DNA of 64,000 nucleotides. Origin: Rhodobacteraceae bacterium IMCC1909. Lineage in GTDB: Bacteria; Pseudomonadota; Alphaproteobacteria; Rhodobacterales; Rhodobacteraceae. The position numbers and the translations under genes are program-made. Of this stretch, positions 34,185 through 42,040 are shown in pieces (position 1 is the stretch's first letter; each line of letters opens with the position of its first letter). The notes under the pieces were generated by a model. It worked only from the letters and a program-made list of their open reading frames with translations. It ran no database searches and was not told where the DNA came from. The stretch lies in contig JAPDHM010000002.1 of NCBI GenBank assembly GCA_030704425.1, forward strand, positions 186,001 through 250,000, in the 5' to 3' direction.

Positions 34185-35438
34185 ATGAGCCAAGACCTTC
34201 CCACCCCGGACTACGTAAACAACATGAAACTGCTGGGGTATTCCGACCAGGGTGGTCGACCTGACGGCGTGCAGATTATGGTCAACAAGGGCCATGCGAT
34301 CGTCGGACACATGTTCTCTGACGGGTTCAGCGTGATCGACTGCACTGATCCGCGCGTGCCCAAACCGGTGGCCTATATCCCCGCCCCGGCGAACACCTGG
34401 AACATCCATTTGCAGAGCCACGAAGACCTGCTTCTGGTCATCAACGCCAAGAACATGTTCGCCTCTGCGGAATTCCAGAATGAGGAGGAATACTACAAAG
34501 GCAAACTGGGTCAGAAAGTCGGCACCGCCGATAAGGCTTCGACAGGTCGAAATTGGACGGCCGGTATGGCGGTCTACGACATCTCCAACCCCGCCGAACC
34601 GAAAAAGATCGGCTTTATGGATGTTGAAGGCGGCGGTGTGCACCGCCTTTGGTACGTTGGGGGACGGTGGGCCTATGCCTCGGTCCTGCTAGACGGCTTT
34701 ACCGACTACATATTTGTCACCATCGACATGGCTGACCCCACCAACCCAAAGGAAGCCGGGCGATACTGGCTGCCGGGCATGAATGCGGCAGCGGGCGAAG
34801 ACCCTGCCCAAGATCAAGCACGCGCAGGCCTGCACCACGCCATCGTGCATGGCGATACGGCGTATGGCGCGTGGCGTGATGGCGGCCTTGTGATCATGGA
34901 TGTCGCGGATCGCACAAACCCCGAATTGATCGTGCACCGAAACTGGTCCCCACCGTTCGGCGGCGGCACTCACAACGCACTGCCCCTGCCCGACCGGGAA
35001 CTTCTGGTTGTCGCGGATGAAGCCGTGCTGGATAACTGCGCCGACGGGATCAAGCACATCTGGCTGTTTGACATTCGTGACAAGGCGAACCCGATCAGCA
35101 TCTCGACCGTGCCGATCCCGGATGATGCGGATTACGTCAACAAGGGCGCCCATTTCGGTCCTCATAACATCCACGAAAACCGCCCCGACGGGCTGGTAAG
35201 CGATCAGCTCATTTTTGCCACCCAGCAAAATGCCGGTGTGCGGATTTATGACATTTCGAATGAATACCAACCCAAGGAAGTCGCGGCCTTTGTGCCGCCT
35301 GAACCAGCAAAGCTGATGGACCGCCGTCCGAACCGGACCAAGGTGATCCAATCCACGGATATCTGGGTCTCGAAAGAGGGGCTTGCCTTTGTGTCGGATT
35401 ACAACGCCGGGCTTTATATCCTAGAATACACAGGCTGA
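34185..35438 (+). CDS. LVIVD-repeat beta-propeller protein
   Basis: 417 residues, soluble, without signal peptide. At least five LVIVD-type blades: YDISNPAEPKKIGF, IDMADPTNPKEAGRYW, MDVADRTNPELIVH, FDIRDKANPISIST and YDISNEYQPKEVAAF. Such propellers are usually surface or periplasmic; here no export signal is visible. The conserved HIHLQS-like and GPHNIHEN histidine stretches could bind metal, as in selenium-binding-protein-like propellers. Function unknown. GAAGGAG precedes the ATG 18 bp after the DctP-like gene, so it belongs to the same unit. Confidence 0.8.
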   Translation: MSQDLPTPDYVNNMKLLGYSDQGGRPDGVQIMVNKGHAIVGHMFSDGFSVIDCTDPRVPKPVAYIPAPANTWNIHLQSHEDLLLVINAKNMFASAEFQNEEEYYKGKLGQKVGTADKASTGRNWTAGMAVYDISNPAEPKKIGFMDVEGGGVHRLWYVGGRWAYASVLLDGFTDYIFVTIDMADPTNPKEAGRYWLPGMNAAAGEDPAQDQARAGLHHAIVHGDTAYGAWRDGGLVIMDVADRTNPELIVHRNWSPPFGGGTHNALPLPDRELLVVADEAVLDNCADGIKHIWLFDIRDKANPISISTVPIPDDADYVNKGAHFGPHNIHENRPDGLVSDQLIFATQQNAGVRIYDISNEYQPKEVAAFVPPEPAKLMDRRPNRTKVIQSTDIWVSKEGLAFVSDYNAGLYILEYTG

Positions 35439-35853
35439 CGCGCGGGGATGGAAGGGGTCAGAAGACAACGATTGCTAACATCCCTGCCGACGGAGGACGG
35501 GGGCGTCTTGGCCATACCGGCAACTTCGCAATAAGTGGCGAGGCTGGAAACGACATGAGCATTCCGCCCCACAAGACATTCAGATACGGTCTGCAGTAAC
35601 GGCTAAGAAAAGGTGCTGACATCCTGATGTATTCGATCATCCGTTCAGTGATGAACCGTGACGGTCGCGCGGGTCTTGCACGGCCGGTTTACGTTTAGCA
35701 AAGCGCGTCCACCGAATTTGGCGGCGGTATGGCTTGCACCGCATCATCTAGGAACACACCCGACGGCATTGGCGACCTTTTCAAGTGTCCCAGCTGCGCG
35801 AGCAATTTCGTCCAGTGCTGCCCCACCCGCCGTTAATAAATGGAGAAACTGAT
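35439..35853. other. Gap before the first cytochrome b561-like gene
   Basis: About 415 bp. Short frames on both strands lack family motifs. On the - strand, reading left from 35830, the peptide AALDEIARAAGTLEKVANAV is protein-like and breaks off at a stop at about 35752, with further broken reading beyond; it may be the decayed tail of an unidentified gene. GGAGA at 35842 is the ribosome binding site of the b561-like gene. Confidence 0.3.
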
Positions 35854-36570
35854 GTGACTGAACCAGCGGCCCATATTCCCTCGTCGGTCTACATCGATGC
35901 GCTCGGACGCTCTTTCGACGTCAACTGGAATATCCACGCCACCCTCATGGTGCTTGTCTGGATCGTGCTTGTCCCACTTTGCATCACTGTGATGCGCTTT
36001 CACAAACCACCGCCGTCCGAGAAAGGTATCCGGCGTGATGTCAGTATCCGGCACCGGGAATGGTTGTTTTTCAGCTTTCACAAATATGGACTTTTCCTTG
36101 CAATGTTTCTGGCGCTAGGGGGCGCCGCAATTGCCTTTGTCGCAACCGAAGGGTTCAGCGGATCGGTTCACGCCTGGTTTGGGTCGGCAACTGTGCTATT
36201 GGGTGTCAGCCAGATAATTTCGTCGCAGATGCGCGGCACGCGCGGCGGCAAATATCGGGAAGGCGCAGACCCGGGCAATCCCGCCACTTGGCAGGGCGAT
36301 CAGTACACCCGAACCACCAAACGCAGGATATTCGAAGCGGTCCACAAGACATGCGGATACTTCACCGTTATGTGCGCTTTCGGCGCTGTCGGCTCTGAGT
36401 TGATGCAGCTTCACATACCTATTCTGACGGCGGTCTTTGTGGGCACGGGTCTCGTGCGGCTTTTCGCCTGGGCAATCTACGAGTTCAAGGGCCGTGCATA
36501 TGACGGCTACCGCGCAGCTCACGGCTATGGACTCGAGCATCCCTACAATAAGGAACGCGAGTTCTTGTAA
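35854..36570 (+). CDS. Cytochrome b561-like membrane protein, copy 1
   Basis: 238 residues from a GTG at 35854 (GGAGA upstream). Four to five membrane segments with histidines H28, H76, H106 and H164 in the central helices (NIHATLMV, FHKYGLFL, VHAWFGSA, VHKTCGYF). This four-His pattern is that of the cytochrome b561 core, where two b hemes pass electrons across a membrane. The loop MRGTRGGKYREG and the tail AYDGYRAAHGYGLEHPYNKEREF are shared almost word for word with copy 2 at 37651-38367. Electron donor and acceptor unknown; the neighbouring dehydrogenases and the LVIVD protein are candidates. Confidence 0.75.
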   Translation: MTEPAAHIPSSVYIDALGRSFDVNWNIHATLMVLVWIVLVPLCITVMRFHKPPPSEKGIRRDVSIRHREWLFFSFHKYGLFLAMFLALGGAAIAFVATEGFSGSVHAWFGSATVLLGVSQIISSQMRGTRGGKYREGADPGNPATWQGDQYTRTTKRRIFEAVHKTCGYFTVMCAFGAVGSELMQLHIPILTAVFVGTGLVRLFAWAIYEFKGRAYDGYRAAHGYGLEHPYNKEREFL

Positions 36571-36721
36571 ATGCGGACATCCGGAAGTTTCAGGTTGCGC
36601 AATCCTCTGTGAATACTGCGCAACCGGAACTTAAGCATCTATGACAAGTGATGAACGAATGGGGCAGCATGGTCGGCGTTCCTGCCGAGACTTGGCAGGA
36701 ACAGACGTGGACAGAATTTGG

Positions 36722-37651
36722 CTACCCCAGAACGCGCCGCACGTTTTGCGCTGCCACTTCGGCAATGCGCCGGTTTGACTCCTTGGTCACTCCCGCAACG
36801 TGTGGCGTCAGGATCAAGTTCTCTATCCCCTGAAACATTGCCCCCACCTCTGCCGTGATCGGTTCCACGTCAAGTGTGTCCAGCGCCGCCCCGGCAAGCT
36901 GGGCCGACCGCAGCGCTTCCGCGCAATCCTTTTCGTTGACGATTCCGCCACGCGCCGAATTGACCAGAACTGCCTCGGGCTTCATTCGTTCGAATTGACG
37001 CTTGTCGATAAGATCGATCGTTTCGGGCAGTTTTGGGCAATGCAGCGAGATCACATCAGCCTCAGCCACCAGGGCATCAAGATCAACGCGCCGCGCATCC
37101 GCCCAGGCCGGATGATCGTCCGACATCATCGCGTCATAGGCGATCACCTCCATCCCCATGCCGCGTGCCTTGTCGCCCACGACTTGGCCAATAGATCCAA
37201 AGCCAACAATGCCCATCACCCGACCTGCAATTTCGGTCGAGCCCGCGAATTTCGGACGATCCCACGCCCCGGCAGCAACATCAGGCGTCGCAAAGTAGGT
37301 GGGACCGCGCAACAAGATCATGGCGGATGCAATCACATATTCCGCCACGGATACGGCGTTGGCCCCAATCGAGGGGCAAACTTCGATACCGCGCGCCTTG
37401 CAGGCCGCAACGTCGATCGTGTCCAATCCGACACCCATGCGCGCAACAACCTTCAGGTTCGGCGCGGCATCAAGCAAGTCAACGTCCACAAGCGTGCCGT
37501 TTCGCACGACAATGGCCTTCGCGCTGGCGATCCGGGACTTCAGTTCATCGCGCTTGCCCCAAAGATCAGGATCCCAGTAGGTGTCAAACTCGGAAATGAG
37601 GCCCTCGGCCACGCCCCTGTCCATGAATTCACTGATCAAGACATCTGCCAT
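36722..37651 (-). CDS. D-2-hydroxyacid dehydrogenase
   Basis: 309 residues of the phosphoglycerate-dehydrogenase-like family. VMGIVGFGSIGQVVGDKARG binds NAD(H); the catalytic Arg is in VNSARGGIVNE, the Glu in DTLDVEPI and the His in LTPHVAG. Closest in style to the group with (S)-sulfolactate dehydrogenase and hydroxypyruvate reductases (N-terminus VLISEFMD), but a single substrate cannot be assigned. Its ATG overlaps the stop of b561 copy 2 (TGATG), so the two are cotranslated. That links this enzyme to a membrane electron carrier, unusual for an NAD-dependent dehydrogenase. Confidence 0.88.
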   Translation of the reverse strand: MADVLISEFMDRGVAEGLISEFDTYWDPDLWGKRDELKSRIASAKAIVVRNGTLVDVDLLDAAPNLKVVARMGVGLDTIDVAACKARGIEVCPSIGANAVSVAEYVIASAMILLRGPTYFATPDVAAGAWDRPKFAGSTEIAGRVMGIVGFGSIGQVVGDKARGMGMEVIAYDAMMSDDHPAWADARRVDLDALVAEADVISLHCPKLPETIDLIDKRQFERMKPEAVLVNSARGGIVNEKDCAEALRSAQLAGAALDTLDVEPITAEVGAMFQGIENLILTPHVAGVTKESNRRIAEVAAQNVRRVLG

Positions 37652-38367
37652 CAGAGAAACTCCCGTTCTTTGTTGTAGGGATGCTCTTTGCCGTAACCGT
37701 GGACCGCGCGATATCCGTCATAACGGCGTTCGAAAAACTCCATCACGACCCAGAAAGCGAGGAATAAAAACGGAATGACAAAGACGATCCGGGTAAGGAT
37801 GGGCATCGGATATTGCATCAGCCCGGAGCCAATCGCACCGACCGCGCAGAACAAGGTGAAATATCCGGCGGTCTTGTGATACGCCTCGAAAATGCGCCGC
37901 CGCGTGGTCCGACTGTAATGATCGCCGTGATGGGTGGACGGATCGTCCGGATCAGCTTTGTTGTAGTATTTCCCGCCATGGGTGCCACGCAGCATCCCGA
38001 AGAGAAGCTGGATGACCCCAAGTGTCACCGTCATGATGCCAAGGATCGAATGCACCGATCCGCTGAATTCCTGGCTGACAACCAACGCCACGGCAACCCC
38101 GGCCAGAGACAGAAGAACCGCGAAGGACAATCCGTATTTGTGCGCGGTAAACCACCACCATTCGATATGACAGACATGCACCTGGCGCTGCAGCCCCTTT
38201 TCAGTCGGGCGCGGCTTTCCATAGCGGATAATTGTGATGAACAAAGGCACCAGCACTAGCCAGATCGTGACCATCAGGATGGCGTGATAATTCCAATGAA
38301 TGTCAATCGTGCGACCAAGGAATTCCAGATACACCTCTTCTTTGATGTGTGGCATTTTTTCGAACAT
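37651..38367 (-). CDS. Cytochrome b561-like membrane protein, copy 2
   Basis: 238 residues from the ATG at 38367, with GGGAG before it. It has the same length, membrane layout and histidines as copy 1 (WNYHAILMV, AHKYGLSFAV, VHSILGIM, YHKTAGYFTL), and the same tail YDGYRAVHGYGKEHPYNKEREF. The two are paralogues, though clearly diverged in the first half. It is first in a two-gene leftward unit with the D-2-hydroxyacid dehydrogenase. Periplasmic or cytoplasmic partner unknown. Confidence 0.75.
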   Translation of the reverse strand: MFEKMPHIKEEVYLEFLGRTIDIHWNYHAILMVTIWLVLVPLFITIIRYGKPRPTEKGLQRQVHVCHIEWWWFTAHKYGLSFAVLLSLAGVAVALVVSQEFSGSVHSILGIMTVTLGVIQLLFGMLRGTHGGKYYNKADPDDPSTHHGDHYSRTTRRRIFEAYHKTAGYFTLFCAVGAIGSGLMQYPMPILTRIVFVIPFLFLAFWVVMEFFERRYDGYRAVHGYGKEHPYNKEREFL

Positions 38368-38477
38368 CAAAAACTCCCTCGGCGCCGACTACAGGCGTTC
38401 CTTCGCCTGCACAAATTCTGGGTCGATAGTTTGACTCGAGCCTACCAATAAGGAACAGTTTCTGCAAGTGAAAGCCA

Positions 38478-39296
38478 GGTGCTGTCAGACGAATGCGAAT
38501 TAGTCTCTGCAAGGACAATGAAGCCGCCCGTTATGCCACACCGAGTTGACGCCACTCAGCAAGAGCGTCGGTTCGGTTGAGCTTGAAATTTGATCGGCTA
38601 TAGAGGTGTCTTTCCTGGTTGAAATGGTTGTGAACTGAGGCGTGGACGGCGACGAACTTTTGCAAACTTCGCGTTCGGCGGAAGCGCAACATGGCTCGCT
38701 CTCTTCGTCGAAACGGCAGGTGTGAATTCTCGGCCCTGTTATTAAGCCAGCGCCCCGTTTCCTGTTTGTCTGCGTTGCCAATGACCTTCATCGCGGCGCC
38801 GTAAGGCCGCAGTAGATCGGTCACGATGACATGTGGCGGACCAAAGCGCTTCATTGTTTTTCTGAGGAATTTCAATGCTGCTTTGCGGTCGCGGCGCTTG
38901 GTGACATAACTTTCAAGCACCTCACCTTCGTGATCTACGGCCCGCCATAAGTAATGGGTCTCGCCATTGATTTTCACAAATACCTCGTCCAGATGCCATT
39001 GCCAGTTCGAATGAGCACGAAGTTGTTGAACCCGTTTCTTTCGGATTTCAGCGGCAAACAGCGGGCTAAATCTGTTCCACCAGAAACGGACCGTTTCATG
39101 ACAAATATCAATACCGCGTTCGTGCAGCAGATCTTCCACATTTCGAAGCGAAAGTGGATAACGCACATACATCATAACCGCCAAGCGGATGATTTCGGGA
39201 GACGTCTTGAAGTACTTGAATGGGTCGCGTTTTGTCATTCCGTGAAACTAGATCACCGCCCTGCCCGGCTCAACAAAGTTTTCCTCTGACAGCACC
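38478..39296 (-). mobile_element. IS6-type insertion sequence, copy B (intact)
   Basis: 819 bp between GGTGCTGTCAGAC at 38478 and its exact inverse TCTGACAGCACC ending at 39296; the outer 12 bases match perfectly. Contains one intact transposase gene. Flanks GAAAGCCA and CAACAAAA are not a target duplication. It lies in the same orientation as copy A (5908-6724), so the two are direct repeats about 32 kb apart; bases 38478-38935 are identical to copy A. Confidence 0.93.
38531..39238 (-). CDS. IS6 family transposase
   Basis: 235 residues, full length for the family. N-terminal helix-turn-helix region FKTSPEIIRLAVMMYVRYPLS and VEDLLHERGIDICHETVRFW; DDE catalytic domain with Asp in WHLDEVFVKINGE, Asp in VIVTDLLRPYG and Glu in the RRRERAMLRFR block. 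It catalyses replicative or targeted-conservative movement of the element and can mobilise DNA lying between two copies. The only complete transposase in the window. Confidence 0.93.
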   Translation of the reverse strand: MTKRDPFKYFKTSPEIIRLAVMMYVRYPLSLRNVEDLLHERGIDICHETVRFWWNRFSPLFAAEIRKKRVQQLRAHSNWQWHLDEVFVKINGETHYLWRAVDHEGEVLESYVTKRRDRKAALKFLRKTMKRFGPPHVIVTDLLRPYGAAMKVIGNADKQETGRWLNNRAENSHLPFRRRERAMLRFRRTRSLQKFVAVHASVHNHFNQERHLYSRSNFKLNRTDALAEWRQLGVA

Positions 39297-40016
39297 CAAC
39301 AAAATTATCCCCGAATGAATCTACGCTCCCAACACTAAAGGCCCGTGGTCCGAGACGCGGGGCCCTGGGATTGGGGGCCCCGGTCCGTGGTCCTGCGGGT
39401 GAACTGTGAGGATTAGGTGGAGTAACCCTTTTCAGCGATCAAATATCTAGGCATGGGGCACTGCCCCTTAGGTTCGAATCTAAACGTAGCTTCCGTCTTA
39501 GATGAGATATGGGTTTTGACCTGCCTGATCGTATCAAAAAGACCCTAATTTACTGTCAAACAGATGTTTTTTGTAACCCATTTGTAACCCAAGGCAATAT
39601 CGGGTTCAGATGTTTATCTTTTAAGTCATTGATTTAAATGGTGCCCCCACACGGACATTGGTTCCTTAGCAAGGCATCAGTCAACACACCGACACAAGCG
39701 ATAACAACAGCTTAACTACAGCCACCTGTGTCTGTCTAGGGCACTTCTGGTGGCCTCTGTGGTGGCCTGAGACTAATAGGGTCCCATGGATGGCAAATGA
39801 GGCTCCGGTTGCCTTTGGTTATCTTTGGATTTAACAAAAGGGACTAAAAGGGCTGTTGGTGTTCTTGTTGTTGACCATTGGTTAACGATTGCGTCTGTGC
39901 GCATGTTGCGCATGAGTTTTCTATAGACTTCTTTGGTGGACTTACGCTGACTTAGAGTTACTGAAAGTACATGCGCAACGGACGCACAGACGCATTTCTC
40001 GGGATTTAGTTGGGAT
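39297..40016. other. Gene-poor junction region
   Basis: About 720 bp between IS copy B and the next IS6 fragment, visibly more A/T-rich than the gene clusters except for a G/C-rich block at 39340-39395. That block holds a hairpin GGGGCCC/GGGCCCC around 39360-39385. Two GTAACCCA repeats lie at 39571 and 39584. I see no convincing gene; a leftward open frame 39773-40048 contains the inverted repeat described separately and no protein motif. The texture is that of a recombination or integration scar. Confidence 0.5.
39891..39993. repeat. 24-nt imperfect inverted repeat
   Basis: The arms are 39891-39914 and 39970-39993. The left arm begins GCGTCTGTGCG and ends GTTGCGCATG; the right arm is its inverse with only the central three bases different (21 of 24 pairs). 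The 55-nt spacer is A/T-richer. Could form a cruciform or an mRNA hairpin. Confidence 0.8.
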
Positions 40017-40250
40017 TTAGGGACGAGAAGCGATAGAAAACCGAACATAAAGCATCACAGCCACGCGGATGATCTCTGGACTCGTTTTAAAGTACCTGAA
40101 TGGAGAGCGTTTTGTCATACGGAGAGGCTACAAAACCGCCCGCCCCGTCTCAAGCTCGTTTTGTCTGACAGTGCCGGATGGGGTGTTCTGTCATTTAAGG
40201 GCGCTACAACCCACCCTGCCGGCTCAAACCAAGTTTAATTTGACAGCCCC
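40017..40250 (-). mobile_element. Two abutting right ends of IS6-type elements
   Basis: The first fragment encodes the transposase N-terminus MTKRSPFRYFKTSPEIIR from 40118 leftward, running out of homology near 40035 and stopping at 40017, and carries its right terminus TCTGACAGTGCC ending at 40175. Directly adjoining is a second right end, 40176-40250: a degraded start region (TTCTGTCAT for TTTTGTCAT), then 50 bases similar to copy A and a terminus TTTGACAGCCCC. They are different relatives of copies A and B, so at least four IS6-type elements shaped this window. Confidence 0.75.
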
Positions 40251-40262
40251 TTTAGGAGAGTA

Positions 40263-40577
40263 TTGACTGAAACAATTAATTTGGTGTTTCTATTTTCGGG
40301 AGTAGGACGTTTGGACGTAGCATTCGAACAGGTGTGTGGCTTTGGCAATAGTTTGGTAGTCGAGTGCGAGAGAGCCTTTTTGGGATCTCTTGCTGCAAAT
40401 ATTTGTCAGAACCGACCATCGCAGCAGGTCATTTGCGTCGAACTTCGAGAATTAAATCCTTTAAATTATTTTGACAATATGGAACATCCTATTGGAGTAA
40501 TTGGCGGCCCGCCACGTGAAACGTTTTCCTCTATGGGAGGCAGGAGCGCGACTAAGAGCCCACTTGGTAGGAACTAA
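40263..40577 (+). pseudogene. C5 DNA cytosine methyltransferase, N-terminal fragment with catalytic Cys replaced
   Basis: 104 residues from a TTG at 40263 with AGGAG upstream. Motif I is seen as LVFLFSGVGRLDVAFEQ (S-adenosylmethionine site) and motif IV as VIGGPPRETFSSMGGRS. In active C5 methyltransferases motif IV reads G-G-P-P-C-x-x-F-S; here the Cys that attacks cytosine is Arg (codon CGT, one transition from TGT). The frame stops right after motif IV, where a full protein of over 300 residues would carry motifs VI-X and the target-recognition domain. It cannot methylate DNA. It lies directly beside IS6 ends and against the amidase gene, a relic of an incoming modification system. Confidence 0.75.
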
Positions 40578-42002
40578 GTGGATGCGCAGTGCCCGATGAC
40601 ACCAAGACTTTTGCAATTCAAAAGCCTCGTTGAGGTAGGCCATATGATCCGACGAGAGGAAGCAACATCCACTGGCGTCACGCAAAACATGCTAGATCTG
40701 ATCGCGCGCATGGATGGGCGGCTACACAGCTACATCCACCTCTGCGCAGATCGCGCGCTGGCGCAGGCGGCAACGGCAGATGTAGAGATTGGGGCTGGCA
40801 TCTATAAAGGACCGCTGCACGGCGTGCCCATTGCCGTCAAGGACCTGTACTATACGACCTATGCGCCGACCCGCGCGGGGACGATGATATACAAGGATTT
40901 CCTGCCAACCTATAATGCGACAGTCGTCGATAGACTCGAAACCGCAGGGGCGGTGATCCTGGGCAAGCTTTCGATGACCGAAGGCGCCTATACCGGGCAT
41001 CACCCTACCATTCCTAGCCCCGTCAACCCGTGGAACCCTGAATACTGGGTCGGCACTTCGTCAAGCGGTTCTGGTGTCGCGCCGTCAGCCGGTTTGTGCT
41101 TTGCGTCATTGGGCAGTGATACTGGGGGATCGATCCGCTATCCTTGTGCCACATGCGGGTTGACTGGGATCAAGCCAACTTGGGGTCGGGTGAGCCGCCA
41201 TGGCGTCTTTGCACTGGCAAACTCGCTCGATCACATCGGACCGATGGCGCGGTCAGCAGCAGATTGTGCAGCAGTGCTGCAAGTGATCGCCGGATGGGAT
41301 GCGCAAGATCCGACGTCTTTGGATGTGCCTGCACCGGATTACATGGCAGAGATCGGCAAGAGCGTGCGTGACATGCGCATTGGCATTGATCGCAGTTACG
41401 CGCTTGGCGGTGTGGAAAGCCAGGTCGCTGATGCCTTAGAACGCGCTTTGGAGGTCTTTACCCATCTTGGCGCACGTGTGGTTGAGGTAACGCTACCGGA
41501 TTATGATGCACTGGTCGATGCCTGGATTGGGATGTGCGCGATTGAAACTGCAGTTGCACACAAGGATACATACCCCGCGCGCGCCGATGAATATGGTCCC
41601 GACCTCGCTCAGCTGATTGACGAAGGGCGAGCGATGACGGGTATGCAGGCGGCGGAGGGCCACTATCTGCGCATCGCATTCACGGCGTCCTTTGAAACGT
41701 TATTTAGGGACATAGACTGCATGCTTTGCCCGACAATGCCTACGCCAACCCCCAGCCTAGCCGATATGGCTGACTATGGTGCCGATCCGGCTGTTCTGGG
41801 TAACATCATGCGGTACACAGCACCTTACAATTTTACTGGCAGCCCGACCGTGACCCTCCCGAATGGGTTTGATAGCGTGGGCATGCCGTTGAGCATGCAG
41901 ATTGTTGGGCCGAAACTGGGCGAGGCGGCAATCATACGCGCCGCACATGCCTATCAGAGCGCTACAGATTGGCACACCCGCCAACCAAATATGGGCGCTT
42001 AA
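40578..42002 (+). CDS. Amidase signature enzyme
   Basis: 474 residues. The amidase signature triad is complete: Lys88 in PIAVKDLYY, cis-Ser161 in GTSSSGSG and nucleophile Ser185 in DTGGSIRYP (numbers from the GTG at 40578). It hydrolyses a carboxamide to acid and ammonia in the cytoplasm. Start: GTG at 40578 with AGGAA just upstream, or ATG at 40596; family proteins begin near LVEVGHMIRREEAT, so both fit. Followed after 38 bp by the FmdA-type gene and then an SDR gene, forming a rightward three-gene amide unit. Confidence 0.9.
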   Translation: MDAQCPMTPRLLQFKSLVEVGHMIRREEATSTGVTQNMLDLIARMDGRLHSYIHLCADRALAQAATADVEIGAGIYKGPLHGVPIAVKDLYYTTYAPTRAGTMIYKDFLPTYNATVVDRLETAGAVILGKLSMTEGAYTGHHPTIPSPVNPWNPEYWVGTSSSGSGVAPSAGLCFASLGSDTGGSIRYPCATCGLTGIKPTWGRVSRHGVFALANSLDHIGPMARSAADCAAVLQVIAGWDAQDPTSLDVPAPDYMAEIGKSVRDMRIGIDRSYALGGVESQVADALERALEVFTHLGARVVEVTLPDYDALVDAWIGMCAIETAVAHKDTYPARADEYGPDLAQLIDEGRAMTGMQAAEGHYLRIAFTASFETLFRDIDCMLCPTMPTPTPSLADMADYGADPAVLGNIMRYTAPYNFTGSPTVTLPNGFDSVGMPLSMQIVGPKLGEAAIIRAAHAYQSATDWHTRQPNMGA

Positions 42003-42040
42003 GAAAATAACGGATTGATAACAAAAACTGGGAGAACAGC

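Noticed and set aside
35658-35852. 64-codon frame before b561 copy 1
   Set aside because: No family motif and low-complexity Ala/Ser/Pro content; it ends just before the b561 start.
36722-37651. Calling the D-2-hydroxyacid dehydrogenase a sulfolactate dehydrogenase with the TTT and Ldh2 genes as a sulfolactate pathway
   Set aside because: The N-terminus is suggestive, but no sulfo-lyase (SuyAB) or other sulfonate gene is in the window and the genes are far apart.
39440-39500. Stretch with TTCGAATC inside TTAGG...CTAA, like a tRNA T-arm
   Set aside because: No matching acceptor, D-arm or anticodon arm can be placed upstream at tRNA spacing, so it is not called as a tRNA; a chopped attachment-site remnant cannot be excluded.
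39891-39993. Integron attC site
   Set aside because: The arms lack the GTTRRRY/RYYYAAC core pairs in the proper places, and no integron integrase or cassette is near.
39773-40048. 91-codon leftward open frame in the junction region
   Set aside because: It reads straight through the inverted repeat, has no family motif or convincing ribosome binding site, and overlaps the IS6 fragment.
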